Assembly (NCBI GenBank): GCA_964371695.1
Contig: CAYJOG010000063.1
Location: 1-10,007, forward strand
From: CAYJOG01 sp964371695 [NCBI: uncultured bacterium]
GTDB lineage: Bacteria > CAYJOG01
Direction: 5' to 3'
Length of the DNA: 10,007 bases
The position numbers were made by a program, and so were the translations under genes. The notes below the pieces were generated by a model, which did not search any database, was not told the DNA's origin, and saw only the letters and a program-made list of their open reading frames with translations. Positions within the stretch are counted from its first letter, which is position 1. Each line of letters begins with the position of its first letter. Shown piece after piece: positions 1 through 7,945 of the stretch.

Positions 1-13
1 GGGGCAACGCCCC
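1..13 (-). terminator. Possible terminator stem after the NUDIX gene
   Basis: Bases 1-5 (GGGGC) pair perfectly with 9-13 (GCCCC) around a three-base loop. The stem lies about 50 bases past the stop of the last minus-strand gene, where an intrinsic terminator would be expected. The U-run that would prove it would fall outside the window, and the stem could extend beyond the edge, so this is only suggestive. Confidence 0.3.
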
Positions 14-65
14 CGCGAAACACAATGACCCAAAATGCATCAACAGGATGTAAATCAACACTTGG

Positions 66-569
66 CTAACCCGGCAGGTTTTCCACTTTCAAATCTTCCA
101 GCCCGCCGGACTGGTCGTGCAAAGCCAGCACATCCAACCACAGATTATTTTTGATCGCCCGCCACCAATGGGGCCAGAGTTGTTGGTCCAGCACCGGCAA
201 GTCATGTGAATCCAGATCGTGTTCCGACACCCAGGCCAAATCGCCTTCGTCACCAGCTTTTTCCTGACCTGAAAAAGCGTGGACATGAAACAGGTGTAAT
301 GACCAGTGCTGCGGCGGCTCCCACTGGCTCACCAACCCCATGGGCCGCAGGGCGGTGGACGACAAACCCGTCTCCTCTTTCATTTCGCGGCGCGCCGCCA
401 TGAGGGGTGTTTCTGTTTGCTGCACCTTGCCACCCGGCGGCACCCATAGCCCTGCGTTGGCCCCGCGATTTTTGTACAGCAGCAGCACCTGCCAGTCACC
501 GGCCAGGGGTTGCCGGGTGATGAAAACGAGGCAGGTGTTCAGGGTGAGGTTTTGGTTTGGGTGGGGCAT
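66..569 (-). CDS. NUDIX hydrolase (MutT-like, 167 aa)
   Basis: This is a NUDIX-family pyrophosphohydrolase that would cleave a nucleoside diphosphate linked to another moiety, such as an oxidised dNTP; the substrate cannot be read from sequence. The NUDIX box is complete at residues 47-69: G47, E53, R61-E62, E65-E66 and G68, fitting GX5EX7REUXEEXGU with no missing metal-binding Glu. It is preceded by WVPPGG, typical of MutT-like members. The frame stays open upstream to 704, but that part lies inside the acyltransferase gene. The ATG at 567-569, one base after the acyltransferase TGA (TGAAATG), is the natural start and suggests translational coupling. The C-terminal 60 residues are rich in Trp and Leu and match no motif I know. 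The protein is probably cytoplasmic and is the last gene of the minus-strand run. Confidence 0.88.
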   Translation of the reverse strand: MPHPNQNLTLNTCLVFITRQPLAGDWQVLLLYKNRGANAGLWVPPGGKVQQTETPLMAARREMKEETGLSSTALRPMGLVSQWEPPQHWSLHLFHVHAFSGQEKAGDEGDLAWVSEHDLDSHDLPVLDQQLWPHWWRAIKNNLWLDVLALHDQSGGLEDLKVENLPG

Positions 570-570
570 T

Positions 571-1437
571 TCACGCACCTTCCAAAAGACCCTTGAAGCG
601 CCGGTGCATCCAGAAATAACTCTCTGGATAGGCCCGCACAAAGTCTTCCAACTGGTCCTGAAACATCTGGAGCAGGTCGTACATCGGCACGGGGCCGTTT
701 TCATTCACCGGCTCAATGGGCGCACCCATCACCAACACCAGGCGGTTATCTTTGCGCCGGTAGCTGAACATGGGCAAAAGCGGCAGCCCCGTCTCTTGCG
801 CAAATTTGGCCGGCCCTTTGAAGGTCCAGGCGGGTTGCTCGAACAGATACACAATCAACCCCCTGTCACCGGCGTGTTGATCCGCCATCAGCGCCAACTG
901 GCGGCCATTCTCCAGGGCTTTTTTGCTGCGCTGCACCACCCCCGGATCACGATAAATGATTTCCATGCCCCGGCGCAGGCGCGAGGTTTCCACAAAACGG
1001 TTCATGCCCTTCTGGCGAATCACCGCGCCCACGCCGGTGAGGGCCATTCCTTTTTCCTGAATGGCGTGGGTCAAAAGTTCCCAGTTTCCCGCGTGGGCCC
1101 CCGCCACCAGCACCGCCTTGCCACGGTACTGAAAAAATGACTCACCGTTTTGCCAAGCCACACGTTGCGCCCCCCGGCGGCTTGAGGCGTGAAAATATTT
1201 GAGCATTTCAAAAACAGATTTGGCCTGATGCGCAAAACAGGCCCGGCCGATTTTTTCGAGGGTGGCGTCGTCTTCGCCTTCAAAAGCGAGGCGCAGGTTA
1301 AACAGCACAATGCGGCGGAACTTCCCCACCCTGTCAAAACCAAAAGCACCCAGGCGGTCGCACAGGGCATAGGCGGGCGCATCCGGGAAAAACCGCACCC
1401 CCCACGCCAAACCCCAAAGCAGGTAATAGAGCCACAT
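571..1437 (-). CDS. Lysophospholipid / lipid A late acyltransferase (LpxL/LpxM family, 288 aa)
   Basis: This is a member of the HtrB/LpxL family, which transfers a fatty acyl chain from acyl-ACP onto a lipid A precursor at the cytoplasmic face of the inner membrane. An N-terminal hydrophobic anchor (residues 1-17, rich in Trp, Leu and Tyr) fits this. The catalytic HX4D/E motif is HAGNWE at 115-120 (H115, E120). Further family features are ADQHAGDRG (185-193), a Gly-rich acceptor region near 208-222 and the C-terminal WMHRRFK (276-282). The length is close to the usual 290-310. The ATG at 1435-1437 is chosen because everything upstream in frame to 1968 lies within the outer-membrane protein gene and is not protein-like. 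It follows that gene's TAA by 8 bases, with only a weak GGCGG ahead of the ATG, so coupling is likely. LpxL, LpxM and LpxP cannot be told apart here; KDO dependence is unknown. Confidence 0.85.
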   Translation of the reverse strand: MWLYYLLWGLAWGVRFFPDAPAYALCDRLGAFGFDRVGKFRRIVLFNLRLAFEGEDDATLEKIGRACFAHQAKSVFEMLKYFHASSRRGAQRVAWQNGESFFQYRGKAVLVAGAHAGNWELLTHAIQEKGMALTGVGAVIRQKGMNRFVETSRLRRGMEIIYRDPGVVQRSKKALENGRQLALMADQHAGDRGLIVYLFEQPAWTFKGPAKFAQETGLPLLPMFSYRRKDNRLVLVMGAPIEPVNENGPVPMYDLLQMFQDQLEDFVRAYPESYFWMHRRFKGLLEGA

Positions 1438-1445
1438 GCCGCCGG

Positions 1446-4400
1446 TTATTTGAAGTTGGCCTTCAGCTCGGTGCTGAGCAGAAAACCCTTGTTGTCGTTT
1501 TTGGGCATTTTGTCGCTTTGGGAATCGGCGTAACGGGCCTGGGTGTTGAGTTCCAGGGCACGGGTGAGTTTTTTGAACCAGTTGATTTCGAACACGTAGC
1601 GGGTGATGTCCGAACCGGTGGAAAAGTGGTTGAAGGAATATTTGAAACGGTTGTTTTCGCTTTTGCGATACAGCATGTCCAGGAGCAACGTGCTGTTGTC
1701 GGTGCTGCCCGTCTGATCCATGTCGTATTGCACCGCCAGGTTTGTTTTTTCGTTGTGCAGATAAAACAGGCGCAAGGCATATTTGTTGCCGCTGGTGGTG
1801 GTGGCGCTGGTGGGCGAATGGCTGTTGCGGTCGGTGAGTTCGTATTGCAATGAGCCTTTGAGCCGCCCCAGGCCCACATATTTCAGGCCGAACACCTGGT
1901 TTTGCTGGCTGCTGGCGCTCGAACCCGCGTCCAGTTCGGTGCTCAACCACGTCAGGCTGCTTTCCCACTTTTTGCCCATGTCAAAAAGAAAGTTGGCGTT
2001 GCTGGTGTCAGTGCGGGTTTTGCCCCCCAGGGTGCCGGGGGTGTCCTGCTGGCTCATTTCCAGGCCAAAGTTTTTGACTTTCCAGAAGGGATCGGCCTGC
2101 AAGGAATAGTGGATGGTGTTCTGGCTCTGGGCAGGCTGGCCGGGGCGGGAGTCCTGCGTGTCCTGGGTGTCCAGGTCCACGCCCAGGCTCAGGCGGTCAA
2201 AGGCGCGGTAGTCCAACTGGTATTGCACCATGGAGTTGGTGCTGGTGTAGCTGAGCGCCGGACTCAAGGTTTCGATTTCGTTTTCTTCCAGCCGCGCCAC
2301 CAGGGTGAGGTCTTCGTTGGGTTTGGCCTCGGCCCCCAGCTTCATGTTGGTGGTCTGGCGCTTCAAGCCGGTGCTGGTGAAGTTTTCAAAGTCCTCATTC
2401 TGCAGGCCGCCGCTCAGCGAATAACGCGCGCCGAGGGGAAACTTGGCGTTAAAGCGCACCTGACTTGTTTTTTCGTCGCTCAGGCGCGTGGGCAGGTCAT
2501 CCTGCAGGGTGCGGTCATAAAGGCCCACGCTGGCCTCCAGCCCCTTGAGGCTGCGAAAGGTGAGGTCATAGGCGGTTTCTTCCTGGTCTTTCACGTTGAG
2601 CTTCTGGATATCCAGCGCCGTCTCGATGCTGCGGCGGCTGGCGGCAAAACCCAGGAGCGGTGAAATCTGATAAGACGCCTCGATGTTGCGCCGCAACGTG
2701 TCCAGGTTGTTCTCCACGCCAAACCCGGCAAACACCGTGTCTTTGGTGAAGGCCTCGTATTTGGCCTTGAGCGGGCCATGGTTGTAGTCCATCGTCAGGC
2801 TGCTGGCTTCGCCGTCCTGAATGGTGTTGAAGTTGCCCGACAGATTGAAGTCGTAGTTCACGATCACCGTCTGCACGGTGGCGGGGATGTCCTTGGCGAA
2901 CAGCAACATGCCTTCGTCGGTGCGCACGCTGAAATCCAGTGCGGAGAGTTTGTTGGACTCATTGAGCACGTCGTCGAAAAACACACTCACCGAGCCTTCC
3001 ACAATGCCGCCCCGGCTCAGGCGACACACCTTGCCCTTGCAGGGGAAATAGAAATAACTGGCCGTGACCTGCGACCCCTGCGGCACCGGATTGCGGAAGG
3101 TGACCACACCGCCCGTATAGTCCACAATCACCTCGCAGGGGTCATCCTGTGTGGGGCTTTGGGTGAGACACACGTTCTGGCGCACCTTGTTGGCAGTGAT
3201 GAGAAAAACATCCACCGCCTGGGTGTTGTCCCAGTTGGGGTTCACCGAGGCGCAGGTGGTGCCACCGGGGCAGGTGAGGGATTCCTCCTGCACCTGCGTG
3301 CTGGTGAGGCTGATGTTGATGCGCTCGTTCACCACCTTGAGGGGCTTTCGGCCAATGTCTGACGTGCTTTGGGCGCGCTCATAACTGGCGTTGAATTTTT
3401 CGCTGGGTTTGTAACTCAGCACCATGTCGGTGATCTGTTTTTCGAACCGTTTGCCCCCGGTGCCCACACCGGCGGGCAGTGTGCGAAAGATAACGCGCAC
3501 AAAGGTCTGGCCGGTGCTGAAGGGGTCCCGCACCAACAGCAGGGCCTGATTGGCTTCGATCACCTGATAATCCACGGGCTGGGGAACCTGTGGAAAGATG
3601 TCGTAATCCGCCAGCAGTTCCACGGGGTTGATGCAGTTGCCCAGGCCGTCGTCCTGACACCGATAAACCACCTCACTGCCCGCATAAATGGGGGCGTTCA
3701 GCCGCTCTGGCGCGCCTATGGTGATCTGGTTCTGATAATAATCCTGCGTGAGGGTGGTGGAGGCGGTGGGCGGGAAATAACCATAATCCACCTTGATTTT
3801 TTTCACCTTGAAAAGATTCGCGCCGTCAAATTCCAGAAACCCATAGGCATAACCCCGCTCGGTGAGGTTGAAGCGATAAGGCACAACCCCAAAGTCCACT
3901 TCCTGAAATCCTTCCCCTTCGTCCACACTCACCTTCACCGTGTTTTTCTGCAAAAGATCATGAGGCAAGTCCAGACACACCTGCTCACGGCAATAGGGCA
4001 GATCCGCCGTGATGGCGCAACTGCCGGGCGTGTCGCCCACCGTGCATTCATAACTGGTGGTTTTCAGCCCCGTGGCGGCGCTGGCCGCACCGGCCTTCTG
4101 ACTCAACCGCCCCATGTCCAGCCGCAAAGGCCCCCTGGCATAAAAAGCCTGCATGCCGTTGGAATCCTGTCCGCTGGTGTTGAAGAGCAGCTCTTCTTCA
4201 TAAAACAGCTCCACCAGATCGTTGGGGTCCAACACCTCGCGGAAGGTGATCTGCCCCAGAAAATAATCCACCGTGTATTGGCTGGGGGCCAGCGTCTGGC
4301 CATTCAGGCGCACCACCAAAGTGCCCTCCACAATGGGAAACTTCTGGAGCCGGTAAGGCCCCCTGGAGTTGTTGCCCTGAAATGTTTCTGACTGGTCAAC

Positions 4401-5336
4401 AGATTTTTCCTGACTGGTGATGAACCCCAGGCCCCAGTTGGGACGGGTGTAGTTGGCCTGTAAGCCCTGGATTTTTTTGCTCATCACCGCCCAGGTGCCT
4501 GTCTGGAAATTGGCGTTGAAGATGCCTCCCTGCAACGCCAGGGGGCCGTGTTTCACGTGCATGTCCAGTTCCTGCTCCTGGTTGGGGAACTCATAAAACC
4601 GGCCTTCCACTTGGGTGTCGGCGTCGGGCGGCGTGCTCACCGTGATGTCGGTGCGCTGCTCCACCTTGTCCGCCAACAGCGCCAGGCCGTTCTGCGCCTC
4701 GAACTGGCTCTGGCTGCCGTCCACCTTCATGGCCCGGTAACGCACCGAGCGATAACCCTGCACGTTGATTTCGGGCAGCTTGGCGTCTTTCGCCGGGGAA
4801 TCCAGGTCTATTTCATCGGCCACGGCGGCGGTGGCGGAAAGCACCGGCGGTGCGGCCACAGGTTTTTCCCTGAGCACCGGTGCAGGTTTTTCCGTCTTTT
4901 TTTCGGACTTGGGCGGCCGGGCGGCCAGTTGGCGTTTGCGCTCCTTTTCGGCCAGGGGAGAAAGAATCTCGGCGGGGTCTTTCACGTCTTCCAGCTTCAC
5001 CGCCCGCGCCGCCAGCGCCCCCTGAATGGCTTGCACCTCTGGCTGAAGACCCGCCAGCAATTGGGTGGCGTCTTCACGGAACTGGCGAAAGGCCCCTTCC
5101 TGATCAGGCGAAACGGCGCTCGCGGGCGAATAAAACGCCAGATACACCTGCCGCCGCAACACCAGCACCCACCACGCCTGCGACAACGCCGAGTCGGGTT
5201 TCAGGTCCGGTTCGTTTTTGATGAAGGTCCATTCCTGGACCAGCGGGTTTTTGAGAAACCCGCCCCACGACACCGGCTCACGGGCCTGCGCCGCCGCTGC
5301 CCAGCACCACCAGAAAATCCCGATGCACCAGCTCAT
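1446..5336 (-). CDS. Large SprA-like outer-membrane beta-barrel protein (about 1296 aa)
   Basis: From the ATG at 5334-5336 the protein starts with a Trp-rich hydrophobic stretch ending AAAAQA, a good signal-peptidase site near residue 18. A charged K/E/P/A linker spans about 125-170. The segment at 325-345 (RGPY, then PIVEG) leads into a module of the form NGQ..., then DYxxGxITF, then a V/I-x-Y/F strand. Similar modules recur near 470-520, 560-625, 720-765 and 780-830. As I recall this pattern, it is characteristic of SprA/Sov-type surface proteins. From about 850 to the end there are alternating amphipathic beta strands with Asp/Ser/Asn-rich turns, ending TELKANFK, consistent with a barrel. 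Twelve cysteines all lie between 431 and 771. SprA is the type 9 secretion translocon and is far longer (over 2000 aa), so function is not implied. The alternative ATG at 5402 adds 22 residues with five Lys/Arg, a more usual n-region; neither start has a clear RBS. Confidence 0.72.
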   Translation of the reverse strand: MSWCIGIFWWCWAAAAQAREPVSWGGFLKNPLVQEWTFIKNEPDLKPDSALSQAWWVLVLRRQVYLAFYSPASAVSPDQEGAFRQFREDATQLLAGLQPEVQAIQGALAARAVKLEDVKDPAEILSPLAEKERKRQLAARPPKSEKKTEKPAPVLREKPVAAPPVLSATAAVADEIDLDSPAKDAKLPEINVQGYRSVRYRAMKVDGSQSQFEAQNGLALLADKVEQRTDITVSTPPDADTQVEGRFYEFPNQEQELDMHVKHGPLALQGGIFNANFQTGTWAVMSKKIQGLQANYTRPNWGLGFITSQEKSVDQSETFQGNNSRGPYRLQKFPIVEGTLVVRLNGQTLAPSQYTVDYFLGQITFREVLDPNDLVELFYEEELLFNTSGQDSNGMQAFYARGPLRLDMGRLSQKAGAASAATGLKTTSYECTVGDTPGSCAITADLPYCREQVCLDLPHDLLQKNTVKVSVDEGEGFQEVDFGVVPYRFNLTERGYAYGFLEFDGANLFKVKKIKVDYGYFPPTASTTLTQDYYQNQITIGAPERLNAPIYAGSEVVYRCQDDGLGNCINPVELLADYDIFPQVPQPVDYQVIEANQALLLVRDPFSTGQTFVRVIFRTLPAGVGTGGKRFEKQITDMVLSYKPSEKFNASYERAQSTSDIGRKPLKVVNERINISLTSTQVQEESLTCPGGTTCASVNPNWDNTQAVDVFLITANKVRQNVCLTQSPTQDDPCEVIVDYTGGVVTFRNPVPQGSQVTASYFYFPCKGKVCRLSRGGIVEGSVSVFFDDVLNESNKLSALDFSVRTDEGMLLFAKDIPATVQTVIVNYDFNLSGNFNTIQDGEASSLTMDYNHGPLKAKYEAFTKDTVFAGFGVENNLDTLRRNIEASYQISPLLGFAASRRSIETALDIQKLNVKDQEETAYDLTFRSLKGLEASVGLYDRTLQDDLPTRLSDEKTSQVRFNAKFPLGARYSLSGGLQNEDFENFTSTGLKRQTTNMKLGAEAKPNEDLTLVARLEENEIETLSPALSYTSTNSMVQYQLDYRAFDRLSLGVDLDTQDTQDSRPGQPAQSQNTIHYSLQADPFWKVKNFGLEMSQQDTPGTLGGKTRTDTSNANFLFDMGKKWESSLTWLSTELDAGSSASSQQNQVFGLKYVGLGRLKGSLQYELTDRNSHSPTSATTTSGNKYALRLFYLHNEKTNLAVQYDMDQTGSTDNSTLLLDMLYRKSENNRFKYSFNHFSTGSDITRYVFEINWFKKLTRALELNTQARYADSQSDKMPKNDNKGFLLSTELKANFK
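5278..5336 (-). other. 59-base out-of-frame overlap of proB and the outer-membrane protein gene
   Basis: The two genes share these bases in different frames on the same strand. In the ProB frame the DNA encodes the family-conserved end ([14 protein letters not shown]) plus seven extra residues. In the other frame it encodes the signal peptide [18 protein letters not shown] and the start of the mature protein. If the upstream ATG at 5402 is used, the overlap grows to 125 bases. Confidence 0.75.
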
Positions 5337-6447
5337 CTTCCAGGCGAAAGCCCAGCGCGGATTCGATGTCCCTGCTTTTAAGACCGGCGATTTTCGCAGC
5401 ATCGTGGATGGAATAATTGGAGAGGCCAGAGGCCAATTTTACCCCGGCTTCGTCGTGTATACCAATGGCGTCACCCCGTTCAAATTCGCCATCCACCGCC
5501 ACCACGCCGCTGGGCAAAAGGCTCTTTTGCCCCTGCACCACGCTCTGTGCCGCCCCGGCATTGATGGTCACTCGGCCCTTTTCGGCCTGCATGGCCACCC
5601 ACTGTTTTTTGGCGCTTTTGGGCGTGCTTTTGTGGGTGAGCAACGTGCCCGCCGGTTTGCCCGCAAAAAGTGTTCCCAACGCGCCCAGGGGCTTGCCCTG
5701 AATGATGTGGGTGCGCGTGCCCCCCAAAGCCGCCAATCGCGCCGCCTTGAGCTTGGTGAACATGCCGCCACTGCCGAGGTCCGAGCCTTCGGCCCCGGCG
5801 GCTTCGTCCAGTCGCACATCGTTCACGTCGGTCTGGCGGATGAGCGTGGCCGAGGTGTCGTGCCGGGGGTTGGCCGTGAAAAATCCCTCCACGTCGCTCA
5901 TCAGCACCAGGGCCTGCGCCCCCACCATCTGGGCCGTGATGGCCGAAAGCGTGTCGTTGTCGCCAAACTTCAGTTCATCCACCGCCACGGTGTCGTTTTC
6001 GTTCACCACGGGCAACACGCCGTTTTTGATCAGTTCCTCGAACGTGGCGCGGGCGTTGAGATATTTCTCACGCTGTGAAACGACATCCCGCGTGAGCAGC
6101 ACCTGGGCCACCGTGACGCCCCTTTGGCCAAAGGCTTCGGCCCACGCGCTCATCAGGGCCACCTGACCCACCGCCGCCAGGGCCTGCCGCTGGCGCAGGG
6201 TTTTGGGACGGGCGCTCACACCCATCCGCTCGCGCCCCAAAGCCACCGCGCCGCTGGACACCAGTATCGGCACAAGGCCCAACCGGCGCTGGGCCGCGAG
6301 TAGCTCCGCCAGTTCGTGAATGAAGGCGTGGTCCACAAAACCGTCCGCGCCGGTGATGGTGCTGCTGCCCACCTTGAGCACAACACGGCCTTTGAACCCA
6401 ACGCCCGCCATGGGGGTCAGATTAACAACCCCTTCCCGCCTTTTCAC
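5278..6447 (-). CDS. proB: Glutamate 5-kinase with C-terminal PUA domain (389 aa)
   Basis: ProB phosphorylates L-glutamate with ATP to gamma-glutamyl phosphate, the first step of proline synthesis, in the cytoplasm. The amino-acid-kinase domain covers about residues 20-260: KVGSSTITG (25-33), VSSGAVALG (63-71), the hallmark [17 protein letters not shown] (149-165), MSDVEGFF (183-190) and [12 protein letters not shown] (225-236). A PUA domain follows at about 285-372, ending in the typical VHRDFLVVL. The length is slightly above the 367 of E. coli because of short extensions at both ends. The chosen GTG (6445-6447) overlaps the hisG TGA as GTGA; the ATG at 6409-6411 (residue 13) is a plausible alternative that would lose the overlap but keep the domain. 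The partner proA is not in the window. Its 3' end overlaps the next gene. Confidence 0.95.
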   Translation of the reverse strand: MKRREGVVNLTPMAGVGFKGRVVLKVGSSTITGADGFVDHAFIHELAELLAAQRRLGLVPILVSSGAVALGRERMGVSARPKTLRQRQALAAVGQVALMSAWAEAFGQRGVTVAQVLLTRDVVSQREKYLNARATFEELIKNGVLPVVNENDTVAVDELKFGDNDTLSAITAQMVGAQALVLMSDVEGFFTANPRHDTSATLIRQTDVNDVRLDEAAGAEGSDLGSGGMFTKLKAARLAALGGTRTHIIQGKPLGALGTLFAGKPAGTLLTHKSTPKSAKKQWVAMQAEKGRVTINAGAAQSVVQGQKSLLPSGVVAVDGEFERGDAIGIHDEAGVKLASGLSNYSIHDAAKIAGLKSRDIESALGFRLEDELVHRDFLVVLGSGGAGP

Positions 6448-7367
6448 TCAATGACTTTATTCAGCGGGTATTCGATGATGCCCTCGGCCCCGGCTTCTTT
6501 CAGCAGCGGCAACACGTTTTTCACGTCGTTTTCCATGGCGATGACCTCCACGGCAATCCAGCCTTCTTCGGTGAGGTGGCTCACGGTGGGGCGGCGCAGG
6601 CCCGGCAACAGGCGGATGATGCGCGACAGGTCCTTTTCCCGCAGGTTCATTTTCAGACCCACGCGGTCCTGGGCCGCCAGCGCACCGGTGAGCAGCATCA
6701 GCAGCCGCTCGGCCTTGGTGCGTTTGAACGTGTCTTCATGGGCCGTCTTGTTCATCACGAACTGGGTGGTGCTTTCCACCACGGTGTCCACAATGCGCAG
6801 GTTGTTGGCCCGCAGGCTGGAGCCGGTTTCGGTGAGTTCCACAATGGCGTCCACCAGATGGGGCACCTTCACTTCGGTGGCTCCCCAACTGAACTCCACG
6901 TCGGCCTTCACGCCGTGTTTCCTGAGATATTTTTTGGTGCCGCCCACCAGCTCGGTGGCGATGCGTTTGCCCTGGAGGTCTTTGACCGACCGCACGGGGC
7001 TGTCGTTGTGCACCGCCAGCACCCAACGCACGGGGTTGCTGCTGGCCTTGGAATAAGACAGCGGAGCCATGTGAACCAGCTTGGCCCCCTGCTCCATGAT
7101 CCAGTCCATGCCCGTCAGGCCAGCGTCCAGCAGGCCGATTTCCAGATAACGCGGAATCTCCTGCGCACGCATGAGCATGAGCTTGATTTCGGGGTCGTCG
7201 ATGGTGGGGAAGTAGCTGCGCCCTGAAATGCCCACGCGGTAGCCGGCCCGCTCGAACAGTTTCTGGGTGGCGTCCTGCAGGCTGCCCTTGGGGAACCCCA
7301 ACACCAGTTGCTGGGGTTTTTTCACCGCGCTGGCAGCGGGTTTTTTGCTTTTGGATGCTTTGGCCAC
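6444..7367 (-). CDS. hisG: ATP phosphoribosyltransferase, long form (307 aa)
   Basis: HisG condenses ATP with PRPP to phosphoribosyl-ATP, the first and feedback-controlled step of histidine synthesis. Recognised segments are LGFPKGSL (23-30), [10 protein letters not shown] (81-90), the PRPP-binding stretch [18 protein letters not shown] (173-190), and a C-terminal HisG_C regulatory domain at about 235-305 ([11 protein letters not shown], then [16 protein letters not shown]). Carrying this domain makes it the long form, normally hexameric, inhibited by histidine and independent of HisZ. The GTG at 7365-7367 has a strong AAGGAG five bases upstream (7373-7378). This start gives a Lys/Ala/Ser-rich tail of about 18 residues ahead of the catalytic domain, unusual for HisG. 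No other his gene is present, so the gene sits outside a his operon. Its stop overlaps the proB start by four bases. Confidence 0.95.
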   Translation of the reverse strand: MAKASKSKKPAASAVKKPQQLVLGFPKGSLQDATQKLFERAGYRVGISGRSYFPTIDDPEIKLMLMRAQEIPRYLEIGLLDAGLTGMDWIMEQGAKLVHMAPLSYSKASSNPVRWVLAVHNDSPVRSVKDLQGKRIATELVGGTKKYLRKHGVKADVEFSWGATEVKVPHLVDAIVELTETGSSLRANNLRIVDTVVESTTQFVMNKTAHEDTFKRTKAERLLMLLTGALAAQDRVGLKMNLREKDLSRIIRLLPGLRRPTVSHLTEEGWIAVEVIAMENDVKNVLPLLKEAGAEGIIEYPLNKVIE

Positions 7368-7372
7368 GGAAT

Positions 7373-7378
7373 CTCCTT
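7373..7378 (-). promoter_or_regulatory. Ribosome binding site of hisG
   Basis: AAGGAG on the minus strand, five bases before the GTG at 7365-7367. It decides the hisG start and so shows that the Lys/Ala-rich N-terminal tail is translated. Confidence 0.8.
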
Positions 7379-7411
7379 GAAATGAATCCCGCCCAGAAAA
7401 ACAGGCTGGGG

Positions 7412-7645
7412 TTAATACAGCATGAAGCCGGGTTGTTCCTGCACCCGAAAATAAACCTCATCGTGATAAAAAAGCCCCTGTGTGGCGTGGCCCTGGGGGC
7501 AGACATAAAGCAACATGCTCAGGGGGTTGTCCACCTCGCGGCCGTCTTCGGTCATCATCACGGCCTGATCCTTCTGCTCGCGCAAGGGGGCCTGCTGCTG
7601 GCAGTGGCAACACGCCACCTCTTGAGGCAAGCCGGGGGCGAACAA
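7412..7645 (-). CDS. Small putative zinc-ribbon protein (77 aa), unrecognised
   Basis: I do not recognise this protein. It fills the space between rpoZ and hisG in the same direction and starts with TTG three bases after the rpoZ TAA. Residues 12-15 read CCHC, giving a CX2C pair (C12, C15), and CPQGH at 49-53 gives a CX3H pair (C49, H53); together these could bind one zinc, with a 33-residue spacer. The remainder ([20 protein letters not shown]) has a strand-turn-strand look typical of small zinc ribbons. A GTG at residue 10 is an alternative start just ahead of the first Cys pair. Neither start has a well-spaced Shine-Dalgarno sequence, so coupling to rpoZ is likely if the gene is expressed. 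No membrane segment or signal is visible. Confidence 0.6.
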   Translation of the reverse strand: MFAPGLPQEVACCHCQQQAPLREQKDQAVMMTEDGREVDNPLSMLLYVCPQGHATQGLFYHDEVYFRVQEQPGFMLY

Positions 7646-7648
7646 GGA

Positions 7649-7945
7649 TTACTCGATGATGGCGGTGTCGTCGGCCTTGTCCACCGAAGAATCCACCTCG
7701 GCCTTGGCGGTTTCGGCCACTTCGTCTTCTTTGTCCGGGTCGGTTTCCAGAGACATGTAGCCGATCACACCCATGGCGATCTCTTTGAGCGACACCGTGA
7801 GGGGGTGCTCGGTCTGGTCTTCTTCCATGATGGTTTCGATGCCAGAGGGCTGCACCAGTTGTTTGGCGCGGGCCGCCGCCACGTTGCAGAGAATGTATTT
7901 GTTGGCAATACGGTCGGTGAGTGCCTCGGTGCAGGGATCAAGCAT
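7649..7945 (-). CDS. rpoZ: DNA-directed RNA polymerase omega subunit (98 aa)
   Basis: Omega wraps the beta-prime C-terminus, assists RNA polymerase assembly and in many proteobacteria forms one ppGpp site. The N-terminal 60 residues match the family: ALTDRIANKYILCNVAAARA (8-27) lines up with the usual NRYxLVxxAAxRARQL, and LTVSLKEIAMGVI (49-61) with the usual T-V-ALxEIAxGKI. The last 35 residues are strongly acidic and probably disordered, common for omega. The ATG at 7943-7945 overlaps the end of gmk by eight bases, and gmk-rpoZ is a widespread pair, which supports the call. A weak purine-rich AAAGG lies upstream of the start. Confidence 0.9.
   Translation of the reverse strand: MLDPCTEALTDRIANKYILCNVAAARAKQLVQPSGIETIMEEDQTEHPLTVSLKEIAMGVIGYMSLETDPDKEDEVAETAKAEVDSSVDKADDTAIIE

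Noticed and set aside
570-704. 45-codon N-terminal extension of the NUDIX protein
   Set aside because: It overlaps the conserved acyltransferase C-terminus (WMHRRFK), is Cys/Arg-rich noise, and the ATG one base after the upstream stop is the better start.
340-1140. 266-codon plus-strand frame opposite the NUDIX and acyltransferase genes
   Set aside because: Both minus-strand genes carry clear catalytic motifs; this frame has none and is His/Arg-rich.
1438-1968. Upstream in-frame extension of the acyltransferase (177 codons)
   Set aside because: It lies wholly inside the end of the outer-membrane protein gene and gives a His/Gln/Arg-rich sequence unlike LpxL N-termini. The ATG at 1437 begins exactly where the family does.
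1902-2663. 253-codon plus-strand frame with Ala/Gly/Val/Gln-rich translation
   Set aside because: A shadow of the outer-membrane barrel region, with no ribosome site and no recognisable motif.
3369-4391. 340-codon open frame on the plus strand opposite the outer-membrane protein gene
   Set aside because: It is antisense to a gene with signal peptide, repeats and barrel pattern. Its His/Gln/Gly-rich translation is the usual mirror of a GC-rich coding strand, with no domain pattern.
5218-6078. 286-codon plus-strand frame opposite proB
   Set aside because: ProB is certain on the minus strand, and the antisense product has no family features.
7389-7411. Possible hairpin (CCCAG/CTGGG) between the small zinc-ribbon gene and hisG, as terminator or attenuator
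   Set aside because: Only five pairs with a nine-base loop, no T-run after it in the reading direction, and no leader peptide with His codons was seen.
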